Below, piece after piece: positions 24,422 to 33,236 of a DNA stretch of 42,901 bases. Positions within the stretch are counted from its first letter, which is position 1, and each line of letters opens with the position of its first letter. Location: positions 1 through 42,901 of the forward strand of contig JAGTQZ010000005.1 of the NCBI GenBank assembly GCA_018396705.1, in the 5' to 3' direction. The notes beneath the pieces were generated by a model, which did not search any database, was not told the origin of the DNA, and saw only the letters and a list, made by a program, of their open reading frames with translations. Source of the stretch: Candidatus Bathyarchaeota archaeon. Its GTDB lineage: Archaea > Thermoproteota > Bathyarchaeia > Bathyarchaeales > Bathycorpusculaceae. A program made the position numbers and the translations under genes.

Positions 24422-26401
24422 TTAAATTTCTTTTTGAAGATCTGGAAGTATTTTCTCAAAATAGGTTAGCGCCTCCGGATTAGCTATAGCGTCTTTATTG
24501 AAGACAGGTCTGCCGTTTATGATGTTTGAAACTGCTATTTCGACTTTTTTCATGTTATATGTGTACGGGATATCTGGTGCTTCTATAATTATCGCTGGAA
24601 CATGTCTTGGAGAGGCCTCTTCACGCAGGGCGTTCTTGATTTTGCTCTTCAAATCTTCTGTTAACGTGTAACCAGGCTTAAGTTTTACAAAAAGAATAAT
24701 TCGTTGATCACCCTTCCAGTTTTGTCCCACAGCCAAACTGTCAGCTATTTCAGGTAGCCTCTCAACAACGTTGTATATTTCAGCTGTTCCAATACGCACG
24801 CCTGATGGTTTTAAAACGGCGTCGGATCTCCCTAAAATTGTAATTCCCCTGGTATCACTGTGAAATATAACCCAGTCACCGTGTCTCCAAACGTTTTTTC
24901 CAGGATAAAACGTGAAGTATGCCTCTAAATATTTCTCGTTATTTGGATCATTCCAGAAGTAAAGGGGCATCGAAGGAGCAGGAGCCTCGCATACAAGCTC
25001 ACCTTCTTTGTCCCAAATGGGTTCACCTCTTGCGTCGTAGGCTTTTATTTTCATTCCAAGGCCAGGAGCTTGCAGCTCGCCTGCGTAGACTGGAAGGATG
25101 GGACACCCGATAGCAAAGCACCCATTAATATCTGTGCCGCCTGATATTGAGTTGAAATGTAGATCCTTTTTGACGTTTTCATAGATCCATTCGAAACCAT
25201 CCGCTGAGAGGGGTGAGCCCGTTTGGGATATTTCACGGAGACATGCAAGGTTAAACTCTTTCCCAGGCTCAGCGTTTACTCCTCTCAAATAATTGATGTA
25301 ACTTGCGCTACATCCAAAGATGGATATTTCCTCGTCTTCAATAATTTTCCACAATGTCCTCCAATCAGGATAATTGGGGTTACCATCATAGAGAATTATT
25401 GTTGCTCCAGTTGCTAATCCGCTCATAAGCCAATTCCACATCATCCAACTAGGCGATGTTATATACGTTATCCGATCAGTACGCTTCAAATCACTATGTA
25501 TAATTAGCTCTTTCAAATGATTTACAAGTACTCCGCCGCAACTTTGCACCATGCATTTGGGTTTACCAGTCGTCCCTGAAGAAAACATTATGTAGAGAGG
25601 ATGATTAGATGAAACCTGTCTAAATGAAGCTTTTTCCGTTGATGATAAAAAATCCTCATAAAGAACCGCGTTAGGAATCAGGCTTATGTCCGGCTTGTCC
25701 TGCAGATATGGAACCACTATAATTTTTTTGATCGATGGAACATCATTAACAACTTTCTTAACATGATCCAAAGTGTTAAAGCTTTTCCCCTTATAGAGGT
25801 AGCCATCCACTGTGAAAAGAACTTTGGGTTCTATTTGACCAAGACGGTCTATTACCGCACTAGTTCCTAATTCTATGCCACATGAAGCCCAAATGGCGCC
25901 AACACCAGCAGCGGCAAGCATAGCAATGCTCGTTTCAACTATATTTGGCATATATGCACAAACACGATCTCCCGGAGTGATTCCTATTTCGCGTAGCGAG
26001 TTTGCTAACCGTGCAACAAGCCTATAGAGCTCCCTATAAGTAATCCTAACACGCTCACCCATTTCATTTTTTGATATGAATGCTATATGATTATCAGTAT
26101 ACCTAAGAAGGTTCTCTGCAAAATTTAATTTCGCTCCCACGAACCAATTTGCACCAGGAAACTTCCTTAAATCATCAACTAAATTAGTGTAGGGTTCAGA
26201 ATATTTTACTCCAACAAACTCCCAAACGGCCGCCCAAAAACTGTGTAAGTTTTCTATTGACCAGTCATAAAGATGGAAGTAGGAGCCTTCTGCATGCGGG
26301 TCTATTTCAAGACCATACTTTTCATCAACAAACTTGATAAACTGGGCAATATTTGACTTGTCCACGTGTTCACTAGAAGGTTGCCATAATAGTTTTCCCA
26401 A
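24422..26401 (-). CDS. Acetoacetyl-CoA synthetase (acetoacetate-CoA ligase)
   Basis: A 659-residue ANL-superfamily enzyme of AACS type. The start GKLLWQPSSEHVDKSNIAQF and the LNFAENLLR block are typical. The phosphate-binding A3 motif is MFSSGTTGKPKCMVQ, with SGGTDINGCFA (A5) and WRHGDWVIF plus ITILGRSD (A7/A8). The MKKVEIAV near the C-terminus holds the adenylation lysine. It makes acetoacetyl-CoA from acetoacetate, ATP and CoA. That is exactly the step needed for the acetoacetate released by the BKACE enzyme three genes upstream, a strong contextual argument for substrate. Other medium beta-keto acids are possible. Confidence 0.88.
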   Translation of the reverse strand: MGKLLWQPSSEHVDKSNIAQFIKFVDEKYGLEIDPHAEGSYFHLYDWSIENLHSFWAAVWEFVGVKYSEPYTNLVDDLRKFPGANWFVGAKLNFAENLLRYTDNHIAFISKNEMGERVRITYRELYRLVARLANSLREIGITPGDRVCAYMPNIVETSIAMLAAAGVGAIWASCGIELGTSAVIDRLGQIEPKVLFTVDGYLYKGKSFNTLDHVKKVVNDVPSIKKIIVVPYLQDKPDISLIPNAVLYEDFLSSTEKASFRQVSSNHPLYIMFSSGTTGKPKCMVQSCGGVLVNHLKELIIHSDLKRTDRITYITSPSWMMWNWLMSGLATGATIILYDGNPNYPDWRTLWKIIEDEEISIFGCSASYINYLRGVNAEPGKEFNLACLREISQTGSPLSADGFEWIYENVKKDLHFNSISGGTDINGCFAIGCPILPVYAGELQAPGLGMKIKAYDARGEPIWDKEGELVCEAPAPSMPLYFWNDPNNEKYLEAYFTFYPGKNVWRHGDWVIFHSDTRGITILGRSDAVLKPSGVRIGTAEIYNVVERLPEIADSLAVGQNWKGDQRIILFVKLKPGYTLTEDLKSKIKNALREEASPRHVPAIIIEAPDIPYTYNMKKVEIAVSNIINGRPVFNKDAIANPEALTYFEKILPDLQKEI

Positions 26402-26478
26402 AGTCCCCCATATTATCGTAGAAAAAAGGTGTTATAAAAAATTAACGCAAATTTAGTTTAGATATACTGAAACAACGT

Positions 26479-27321
26479 TTAAGCCCATGTTGTTACTCCA
26501 CCGTCTATGAAAAGCACCTGCCCCGTTACGAAATTTGACGCATCAGAAGCAAAATACACTACCGCACCTATTAGGTCGTCAGGATATGCCCATCGGCCCA
26601 TTCTGATTCTAGAAAGCATTGACTTAGAAAGTTCTGGGTCACGCATTATATGTGCAGTGAGTGGGGTTGCCACAACTGTCGGTGCTATACAATTGACTTG
26701 AATATTGAAAGGAGCCCATTCACAAGCTAATTGTCTGGTAATCATTATTACAGCAGCCTTGCTAGTGCAGTAAGCGATGTAGTTTCTCGGCATGCCGAAG
26801 ACCCCTCTGACCGATGAAATATTAATTATTTTTCCCCTTCTCTGCCTTATCATAACTTTGCCGACTTCTTGGCATGTTAAAAACACCCCATTAACGTTAA
26901 CGTCCATGACTTTTTTCCAATCCTCAAATGGATAATCTTCAGCTGGTTTTGGAATATTCATTCCAGCATAGGTTACCAGTATATCTATTCTTCCGAAATT
27001 GTCCACCACTTGTTTGACCATATTTTTAACTTCCTCAGGCTTTGTTACATCACAACTGATTGCCATGGATTTTCGTCCGAGTTTCTCGATTTCACTCTTA
27101 ACTTTTTCAAGTTTTGTAAGATCCCTAGCCACTACCACCACATTTGCGCCAAAATCTGCGAGACCTAAGGCCGTTGGCCTCCCTAAACCCCCGCTTCCAC
27201 CCGTAACTATGGCAACTTTATCTTTCAAGTCAAAGAGCTTTTGGAAACCCATTGAACCGCTCTTTATGCGCTCTTCCAATACACGTTCATATTCTTCAGA
27301 TGACGTGAATGAAGCATTCAT
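26479..27321 (-). CDS. SDR-family oxidoreductase, candidate phloroglucinol reductase
   Basis: A classical SDR with cofactor motif TGGSGGLG (40-47), NISS (167-170), catalytic YCTSK (Y184, K188) and C-terminal FIDGG. A 30-residue N-terminal extension precedes the Rossmann fold. The NNAG motif reads TYAG here. VVVVARDLTKLE after strand 2 has an arginine (R66), as in NADP-dependent members. The ATG at 27321 overlaps the cupin stop codon (ATGA), so the two are translationally coupled; an upstream start at 27351 is less likely. Bacterial phloroglucinol reductases that make dihydrophloroglucinol are NADPH-dependent SDR-type enzymes, so this is the best candidate here. The family is certain; the substrate is inference. 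Confidence 0.88.
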   Translation of the reverse strand: MNASFTSSEEYERVLEERIKSGSMGFQKLFDLKDKVAIVTGGSGGLGRPTALGLADFGANVVVVARDLTKLEKVKSEIEKLGRKSMAISCDVTKPEEVKNMVKQVVDNFGRIDILVTYAGMNIPKPAEDYPFEDWKKVMDVNVNGVFLTCQEVGKVMIRQRRGKIINISSVRGVFGMPRNYIAYCTSKAAVIMITRQLACEWAPFNIQVNCIAPTVVATPLTAHIMRDPELSKSMLSRIRMGRWAYPDDLIGAVVYFASDASNFVTGQVLFIDGGVTTWA

Positions 27322-27674
27322 TTTTTGCCACCGCTTTTCGGATAGCTGCAAATAACCAGCATGCTCGCAGGCATATTTGTCTTGTTAATTAAGTAACGCT
27401 TCTCACCCGGTGGTATGTAGAGAGAGTCAAAAGGCTCTAGCACTATTTCTTTACCATCTTCAGTTGTTATAGTAACCTTCCCAGAAAGCATCACGTAAAC
27501 TTTTTCGAAATCGCTTGCGGACATTTCTGCTCCCCCGCCTGGAAGGAAGTGTGAGAGACCAACCCAGAAGTTCTCTACACCCGTGGTTTCTTTATGTTGA
27601 AGTCGCAGGGCAACCATGTTAAAGTGACCTGCTGCTGCATATGGTTTAGCCTCTTCCAATTTTACCTTCTTCAT
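27318..27674 (-). CDS. Cupin-domain protein
   Basis: A 118-residue single cupin with VENFWVGLSHFLPGGGAEMS (cupin motif 1 region), FEKVYVMLSGKVTI and SLYIPPGEKRYLINKT (motif 2). The first motif lacks the canonical HxH; the nearest histidine is in LSHFL. Metal binding may therefore differ or be absent. It overlaps the SDR gene by four bases and follows BKACE by about 50 bp. It could be a small isomerase or hydratase for a pathway intermediate, or a ligand-binding accessory. Confidence 0.78.
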   Translation of the reverse strand: MKKVKLEEAKPYAAAGHFNMVALRLQHKETTGVENFWVGLSHFLPGGGAEMSASDFEKVYVMLSGKVTITTEDGKEIVLEPFDSLYIPPGEKRYLINKTNMPASMLVICSYPKSGGKK

Positions 27675-27724
27675 ATCGACACCTTTCTGAATTATCCGCT
27701 ATGTTCTGCTTTTAAAACTTTTCA

Positions 27725-28690
27725 TTAATATTTCTTAGGCTCCTTGGGTAATCCAAGCATTTCTCTTGCTTGCGCTGGCGTCGCTATTGGACGGTCCAAT
27801 TCCTTGGCAATTCTAACAATCCTTTCAACAAGTTGCGCGTTACTTTTAGCTAATTCTCCTTTCCGGTAAAATATATTATCTTCGAGACCTACTCTTACGT
27901 GAAGCCCCATAGCAATAGCTATTGTCGCAAGAGGAAGTTGAAAAGCACCGATACCTATTACGCTGACCACCGAGTTTGGAGGAACATGATACAACATTGA
28001 CATCAAATTCTGAGGTGTCGGCAACACCGCACTCGGAGCACCCATAACAAACTGGAAGAGGAAAGGTGGACGGATGAGATTCTTTTCCAATAGATTATAA
28101 ACCAATTGGAATTGTCCTTGATGATAAACCTCTAGTTCAGGTTTAATATTCTTCTCCAACATTCTTTGCGCATATAGTTCAGTTTCCCTCCAAGAGAAAG
28201 TTGGCGGCCAAACACTATCCATCATTATGTCCTCAGGTCTTCCAGAAAGCGGGGGCTCTCTCTTCTTCAAAAGCATCTTCCAAGCGAGAGGACCCATATT
28301 AAGACTAGCAATCTCCGGGTCGGCCTCAAGGGACCTCATCCTCTCTTCGGTGGTTAATTGCCCAAGTCCCCCTCCCGTTGTATTGTTAATTATTATGTCA
28401 GGACATAATTCTCTAATCTTCTTGTTTATTTTACGGTAATCTTCTGGATCAATGGAGGGACTAGCATAACCTTTTTTGGGATCCCTCGCGTGAATGTGAA
28501 CGATAGACGCTCCGGCTTTATACGCTTCATAGGCTTGCTGAGCTTGCTCCTCCGGAGTTTCAGGCAAATTTGGGTTAACCTCTTTTCCATGAACACCGCC
28601 TGTTAAGGCTACAGATATTATTAGTGGAGGTAATTCCCCTGCTCGAACTAATCTTAAATACTCTCGAGGGTCGTTATAATTCCAAGCCAT
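27725..28690 (-). CDS. BKACE-family beta-keto acid cleavage enzyme, candidate triacetate acetoacetate-lyase
   Basis: A TIM-barrel zinc enzyme (DUF849/BKACE). LIISVALTGGVHGKEVNP opens the barrel, and the metal-binding HxH is in ASIVHIHARDP (H65, H67 from ATG 28690). IINNTTGGG, LEVYHQGQF, PFLFQFVMG, SVIGIGAFQLPLA and HVRVGLEDNI are hallmark segments. BKACE enzymes condense a beta-keto acid with acetyl-CoA, giving acetoacetate and a new acyl-CoA. In bacterial phloroglucinol breakdown a member cleaves triacetate (3,5-dioxohexanoate). The adjacent hydroxyacid dehydrogenase-like gene and the AACS support this assignment. The start at 28690 is preferred over 28756 because homologues begin near the YNDPREYL segment. 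3-Dehydrocarnitine or 3-keto-5-aminohexanoate cleavage remain alternatives. Confidence 0.9.
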   Translation of the reverse strand: MAWNYNDPREYLRLVRAGELPPLIISVALTGGVHGKEVNPNLPETPEEQAQQAYEAYKAGASIVHIHARDPKKGYASPSIDPEDYRKINKKIRELCPDIIINNTTGGGLGQLTTEERMRSLEADPEIASLNMGPLAWKMLLKKREPPLSGRPEDIMMDSVWPPTFSWRETELYAQRMLEKNIKPELEVYHQGQFQLVYNLLEKNLIRPPFLFQFVMGAPSAVLPTPQNLMSMLYHVPPNSVVSVIGIGAFQLPLATIAIAMGLHVRVGLEDNIFYRKGELAKSNAQLVERIVRIAKELDRPIATPAQAREMLGLPKEPKKY

Positions 28691-28837
28691 ATGCTTAACA
28701 CCTACCCAATCTTGTAAACAAAAAGGCTTAAAAACGTTTATTTTAGAGCGATGCATTTCATCGGAAGATCTTTCAGAAAAATTTGGAGTAAGGAATTATA
28801 AAAAATGTTTTAAAAGATTATCACCGTTTCCAATTAA

Positions 28838-29821
28838 TTATTGTTGTTCTCTAAATTGTTGTTCTCTAAACTTAAGTAATCCTCTGCTTTTTAGTTGCTC
28901 TATGAGCCATTCGTTTCTCCGTTTCACCACTTCCTCTATCGACCTGCTTGTATAATCGTAGAAGCCTTTTCCTGTTTTGATTCCGAGCTCGTTCGTTTCC
29001 ACTTTATGTTTAAGAAGGTTTGGAGGTTTAAACTTGTCTCCTAGAGTGTTGTAAAGATACGTGTACGCATAAAGGAAGGTATCCATGCCTCCAAGATCCA
29101 CTATCTCCAACGGACCAAGAATTGGAAGCCTCAACCCAAGGGTCATCTTTACAGCAGTATCTATATCCTCGGCGGATGCAAGTCCTTGCTCCAACATTGA
29201 GATAGCTTCTATAACAAGGGCTGCTTGAAGTCTTACGCCTAAAAATCCAGGAGAATCTTTACATACAACTGGCACTTTGCCTAGCTTTGTAATTAGATCT
29301 CTTGTAATCTCAATGGTTTCTTGCGAAGTTCGTTCTCCTTTAACTATTTCAACTAATGGCATAAGGTGTGGGGGGTTCCACCAGTGGGTTCCGATAACTT
29401 TGTCAGGTCTGCTAGTTACGGAAGCCAGTTCCGTTATACTGAAGGACGATGTATTTGAAGCGAGGATTGTGTGTTTAGGACACGTATCGTCTAATTCTTT
29501 AAAGATGCTCTTTTTCAAATCCATATTTTCAACAACAGCTTCTATGACAAAATCGGCATCTTTAGCAGCTTCAGAGATTGTTTCTTTGAATTCTATTCTG
29601 GAAAGGGCCTTTTCCACCTCTTTCTGTGTAATTATTCCATTCCTCACTAAAAACTCCAAACCGGATTTTATTTGGTCGTATGTCTCCTTAAAAAGCTCTC
29701 GGCGTCTCCGAGTAATTGTTGTCTGATAACCGGTCAATGCACATGTTTGAGCGATACCATGCCCCATGATCCCCGCACCAATGACCGCAATCTTTCGAAT
29801 TTCCGAATCTTTCCCAAACAT
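28838..29821 (-). CDS. 3-Hydroxyacyl-CoA dehydrogenase family protein, candidate 3-hydroxy-5-oxohexanoate dehydrogenase
   Basis: The Rossmann motif GAGIMGHG (15-22) is followed by FVIEAVVENMDLKK and LASNTSSFSITELA. The catalytic region is GTHWWNPPHLMPLVEIVKG (H146, N149, E158). The C-terminal 3HCDH domain contains GLRLPILGPLEIVDLGG and GIKTGKGFYDY. After strand 2 the expected acidic residue is replaced by arginines (TITRRRRE), which suggests NADP(H). L-carnitine dehydrogenase shows that this family can act on free 3-hydroxy acids. Next to BKACE, oxidation of 3-hydroxy-5-oxohexanoate to triacetate is likely. The C-terminus ends in a tandem FREQQ repeat. GGGGGAAT precedes the ATG. Confidence 0.88.
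   Translation of the reverse strand: MFGKDSEIRKIAVIGAGIMGHGIAQTCALTGYQTTITRRRRELFKETYDQIKSGLEFLVRNGIITQKEVEKALSRIEFKETISEAAKDADFVIEAVVENMDLKKSIFKELDDTCPKHTILASNTSSFSITELASVTSRPDKVIGTHWWNPPHLMPLVEIVKGERTSQETIEITRDLITKLGKVPVVCKDSPGFLGVRLQAALVIEAISMLEQGLASAEDIDTAVKMTLGLRLPILGPLEIVDLGGMDTFLYAYTYLYNTLGDKFKPPNLLKHKVETNELGIKTGKGFYDYTSRSIEEVVKRRNEWLIEQLKSRGLLKFREQQFREQQ
28841..28870. repeat. Perfect 15-bp tandem duplication in the 3' end of the dehydrogenase gene
   Basis: The unit ttgttgttctctaaa occurs twice in tandem and encodes a repeated FREQQ at the C-terminus just before the stop. It looks like a recent slippage or duplication event that keeps the frame. Confidence 0.85.
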
Positions 29822-29984
29822 GGAGATTCCCCCTTTTTTACCCTACTTTCTTAATAAATAGTTTTTCTATTCTGAGAATGATTTCTAACATTCATTTATT
29901 TTTAATTCACATTAGGACTATACGTTTTTGTAAAATTATCTTTTCTTCACAGACTTCCGCTGTGTAGGGGAATCTTAAAAGATG

Positions 29985-30917
29985 TTAGAGCGGTGGCTTT
30001 AGCTTCAACCTAAGTTTTCTTGAAATAACTCCCCATATTCCCTCCGGAAGCATCAGCAAGATTGCTAAGACAATGATCCCTTCTAACAGAAGGCTGAGAC
30101 CGATATACTGGGAGAGTAAATATCCAAGCGTCACGAATATAACACTGCCTATAATGGGACCAAATATCGTACCAACTCCACCAATAACAGCAACAAAAAG
30201 GAAATTTACAGTCCAAGAAATACTAAAGGCGGACGTGGGATGTAAATATGTGTGGTGGATAGCGTTAACTGCCCCCACAAGAGTTGTTACAAATGACGCT
30301 AAAACAAAACACAGCGCCTTACACCTGAAAGTGTTAACTCCTAAACCTAAAGCAGCATCTTCATCTTCGCCTATGCTTCTTAAACCGAACCCTAGTTTAG
30401 AATGGTAAAGGAAATATACAAGGAAAATCGAGAATATTCCCAGAACTAAGGCAGGATAGTACAGGATAACTGTTGAAACATAATAGGCTTCTCTAAAAAC
30501 TAATCCTTTACCAGCACCAACGAATTCCCAGCCGTTAAAGAAGAGTCTAATAACCTCAGCAGCAAGGAAGGTGCCTATTGCAAAGTAAACGCCACGCAAT
30601 CTCAGAAGCGGAAAAGATAACGCTGCCGCCAGCAGGCTTCCAATTAAACTAGCGATTATTACACTTGTCCACATCGGCACTCCATAATACATGACGAGAA
30701 CAGCTGTTGTGTAGCCTCCAACACCCATAAAAATCTGTTGACCGAGAGATACTATCCCCGCATGTTTAGCCATAAAACCCCAAACTTCAGCAGCTGCCAA
30801 ATACAGCAATATCAGTATTAAAGCGTCTCTTAAAAATCCACCAACCCAAAGAGGCAGCGATGCCATTAAAGCAAGTATGACAATTATGTAGATATGCTGT
30901 TTTCTAAATTGAATCAT
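29985..30917 (-). CDS. livM: LIV-type ABC transporter permease (LivM-like)
   Basis: A branched-chain-amino-acid-type (HAAT family) permease with about nine hydrophobic helices. Family segments are SLGQQIFMGVGGYTTA, LRLRGVYFAIGTFLAAEV, GLRSIGEDEDAALGLGVN (the EAA-like loop contacting the ATPase) and VIGGVGTIFGPIIGS. ATG 30917, with GGAGG upstream, starts just after the LivH stop at 30919. HAAT systems in anaerobes often import aromatic acids and other small organic acids, not only amino acids. This fits an uptake role for the island's substrate. Confidence 0.92.
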   Translation of the reverse strand: MIQFRKQHIYIIVILALMASLPLWVGGFLRDALILILLYLAAAEVWGFMAKHAGIVSLGQQIFMGVGGYTTAVLVMYYGVPMWTSVIIASLIGSLLAAALSFPLLRLRGVYFAIGTFLAAEVIRLFFNGWEFVGAGKGLVFREAYYVSTVILYYPALVLGIFSIFLVYFLYHSKLGFGLRSIGEDEDAALGLGVNTFRCKALCFVLASFVTTLVGAVNAIHHTYLHPTSAFSISWTVNFLFVAVIGGVGTIFGPIIGSVIFVTLGYLLSQYIGLSLLLEGIIVLAILLMLPEGIWGVISRKLRLKLKPPL

Positions 30918-30918
30918 C

Positions 30919-31794
30919 TTATAGTTTCCCTCCAAAAATTCCCTGAGGCCTCAGGTAAAGAATTGCCAAGATTACAAGGTAACAGAACATCAACTGGAAG
31001 CGGGATCCAAACAAGTAGCCTCCAAAAACTAATGCTTCACCCATGATAAAACCGCCAACAAGAGAGCCTTTAAGGCTTCCTAAACCTCCCATAACAACAA
31101 CTCCAAAAGACAACAACACGTATGTAGGGCCCGTGTCTGGATAGAAAGTGAAGGTCATACCTAAAAGCACACCAGCAATCCCAACAACCAGTAAGGCTAA
31201 TCCAGCGGCATAATTGTAAACAACTTCAGATTTTATTCCAAGCATCTTAGCAGCTTCTGGATCAAATGGCACAGCCCGCATAGCTTTGCCTAGATAAGTT
31301 TTCTTGAAAAACAAGAAAACAGCAATGAACACTATTAAAGCTGAAACGAAACCTAAGAGATAACGTGGAGAGGGGCTCAAGCCCAATACATCAATGTTGA
31401 TAAGCATGTAGCTTGGAATTATGCTTCGGGCATCTGCAGTGAACACTAAAAGCAGAATATTTTGTATTACAATGCTTAAGGCAAAGGTTACCAAGACTGG
31501 TTGATTCCCACCCATCGGAAGCACCCTATTTATCGTAAACTTTTGGAACAAATATCCCACAGCAAACATTATCGGTGCAACAATCAATATGCTTAGAAGC
31601 GGATCCATTCCCAGAAAGTCCATTATAGTAAATGACAAATACGCGGCTAAAATTGCAAAGTCACCGTGTGCTATATTTATAACTCTCATTATTCCAGCAA
31701 GCACAGATAAACCAAAAGCTGCCAGAGCAAAAAGTCCTCCAAGCAGAAAACCGTTGAATAGCAAGTTTATAATGTTTAAAATGTTTACATCCAT
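30919..31794 (-). CDS. livH: LIV-type ABC transporter permease (LivH-like)
   Basis: A HAAT-family permease: NLLFNGFLLGGLFALAAFGL at the N-terminus, VINIAHGDFAILAAYLSF, KAMRAVPFDPEAAKMLGI (cytoplasmic loop) and LLSFGVVVMGGLGSLKGSLV. I chose ATG 31794 (GAGG close upstream) because it begins one base after the LivF stop, and the longer frame from 31863 adds an unlikely basic leader. With LivM it forms the membrane channel of the transporter encoded here. Confidence 0.92.
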   Translation of the reverse strand: MDVNILNIINLLFNGFLLGGLFALAAFGLSVLAGIMRVINIAHGDFAILAAYLSFTIMDFLGMDPLLSILIVAPIMFAVGYLFQKFTINRVLPMGGNQPVLVTFALSIVIQNILLLVFTADARSIIPSYMLINIDVLGLSPSPRYLLGFVSALIVFIAVFLFFKKTYLGKAMRAVPFDPEAAKMLGIKSEVVYNYAAGLALLVVGIAGVLLGMTFTFYPDTGPTYVLLSFGVVVMGGLGSLKGSLVGGFIMGEALVFGGYLFGSRFQLMFCYLVILAILYLRPQGIFGGKL

Positions 31795-31795
31795 T

Positions 31796-32509
31796 TTATT
31801 CCTCACCCAGATAGGCTTTTTTGACACGTTCGTCTTTAAGGAGTGTTTGGGATGGACCATCAATCACTATTCTGCCATTCTCAAGAACAAAACCTCTGTC
31901 TGAGTTTGCAAGCGCACGGTCTGCATATTGTTCGACGAGAAGAATAGTGACGCCTTCATCGCGTATTTTATTTATAATATCATATATTTTTATCACTATT
32001 TTCGGAGCAAGCCCTAACGAAGGTTCATCCAATATCAGAAGCTTAGGCTTAGACATTAAACCCCGTGCTATGGCAAGCATTTGTTGCTCCCCGCCACTCA
32101 TGCATCCGGCGATCTGAGATTGCCTTTCCTTAAGTATAGGAAAAAGGTTGAAAACCCATTCAAGAGCGTCCTTTAATTCCTTTCTTGTTTCTGAAGCATA
32201 TGCACCAAGCTCAAGGTTTTCTCTCACTGTCATGTGGCCAAAAATCCTCCTACCTTCTGGTACGATGGTTATCCCCTGCCTTATGATTTCCGGTATGGAA
32301 ATTTTGTCTATTCGCTTTCCAAGGAAAGTTATTGATCCGCTTTTTGGGCTTAATACCCCAATAATAGTTTTACAAAGAGTTGTCTTACCAGACCCATTAG
32401 AACCAATTAATGTCGCAATCTCTCCCTTATTAACATTGAGGGACACATTCCAGAGGACTTGCAATTCACCATAGAAAACGTTTATGTTACGTACTTCAAG
32501 CATATGCAT
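31796..32509 (-). CDS. livF: LIV-type ABC transporter ATPase (LivF-like)
   Basis: A 237-residue ABC ATPase: Walker A GSNGSGKT, Q-loop region IVPEGRRIFGHMTVRENLEL, signature CMSGGEQQMLAIARGLM, Walker B LLILDEPSLGLAP, switch histidine replaced by glutamine in LLVEQY (normal for LivF). The VPEGR block is diagnostic for LivF. It lies 4 bp downstream of LivG and one base upstream of LivH, so translation is tightly coupled. Confidence 0.94.
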   Translation of the reverse strand: MHMLEVRNINVFYGELQVLWNVSLNVNKGEIATLIGSNGSGKTTLCKTIIGVLSPKSGSITFLGKRIDKISIPEIIRQGITIVPEGRRIFGHMTVRENLELGAYASETRKELKDALEWVFNLFPILKERQSQIAGCMSGGEQQMLAIARGLMSKPKLLILDEPSLGLAPKIVIKIYDIINKIRDEGVTILLVEQYADRALANSDRGFVLENGRIVIDGPSQTLLKDERVKKAYLGEE

Positions 32510-32513
32510 CGCC

Positions 32514-33236
32514 TTAGATTACCCATTTTTCCCCAAGATATGCCTCTATTACCCTTTGGTTACTTGTGACTTCCTCAAAGGAGCCTTCAGCAATTTTCTC
32601 TCCATAGTTTAAAACTATCACGCGTTCCACAATGCCTCGCAAAGCCTTCATGATATGTTCAACCCAAAATACGGTAACACCGAAATCATCTCTGATCCGT
32701 TTAATTAAGTCTTTGGCATCATTGATCTCTTTTGGGTTTAACCCGCTTAATGGTTCATCAAGCAACAGGATTTTAGGTTTTGTAGCAAGAGCTCGCGCTA
32801 TCTCCAGAAATTTACGTTCACAAATGTTAAGGTTACGTGCAGGTACATCTTTCTTATGATCCAGTCCAACAAACCTTAAATACTCGAGACTTTCACTGCG
32901 ACTTTTACTTAATCCATTTCCAGCCCCATATAACGCGCCGACCATCACATTTTCGAGAACGCTCATGTTTAGAAATGGTCTCACAAGTTGATAAGTCCTC
33001 GCGATACCCATTCGACAAATTTTATGCGACGGGAGGCCAGTAATATCCTCACCCATAAACTTTATTTTGCCTGAATCCGGTTTATAAACGCCTGAAATGA
33101 GATTAAATAGGGTTGTTTTTCCAGAACCGTTAGGTCCAATTAAGCCGACAACTTCCTTTTCATTGACCTTAAAACTTACGTCTTTAATGGCCTCCAAAGC
33201 TCCGAAACGCTTTATCAGACCAGTCCCTTCAAGCAT
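32514..33236 (-). CDS. livG: LIV-type ABC transporter ATPase (LivG-like)
   Basis: A 240-residue ABC ATPase: Walker A GPNGSGKT, MGIARTYQLVRPFLNMSVLE (LivG-type Q-loop), Walker B ILLLDEPLSGLNP and H-loop FWVEH. The signature motif is degenerate (LNICERKFLEIARAL rather than LSGGQ). It is the first gene of the 16-kb minus-strand island and faces a divergent promoter region shared with the MoaD-like gene. It powers import with LivF, LivH, LivM and the binding protein at 33747. Confidence 0.92.
   Translation of the reverse strand: MLEGTGLIKRFGALEAIKDVSFKVNEKEVVGLIGPNGSGKTTLFNLISGVYKPDSGKIKFMGEDITGLPSHKICRMGIARTYQLVRPFLNMSVLENVMVGALYGAGNGLSKSRSESLEYLRFVGLDHKKDVPARNLNICERKFLEIARALATKPKILLLDEPLSGLNPKEINDAKDLIKRIRDDFGVTVFWVEHIMKALRGIVERVIVLNYGEKIAEGSFEEVTSNQRVIEAYLGEKWVI

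Noticed and set aside
27725-29821. Carnitine degradation (dehydrogenase plus BKACE)
   Set aside because: The pair fits, but carnitine islands carry a betainyl-CoA thioesterase and choline/betaine functions that are absent here, while a transhydroxylase and a PhlG-like hydrolase are present.
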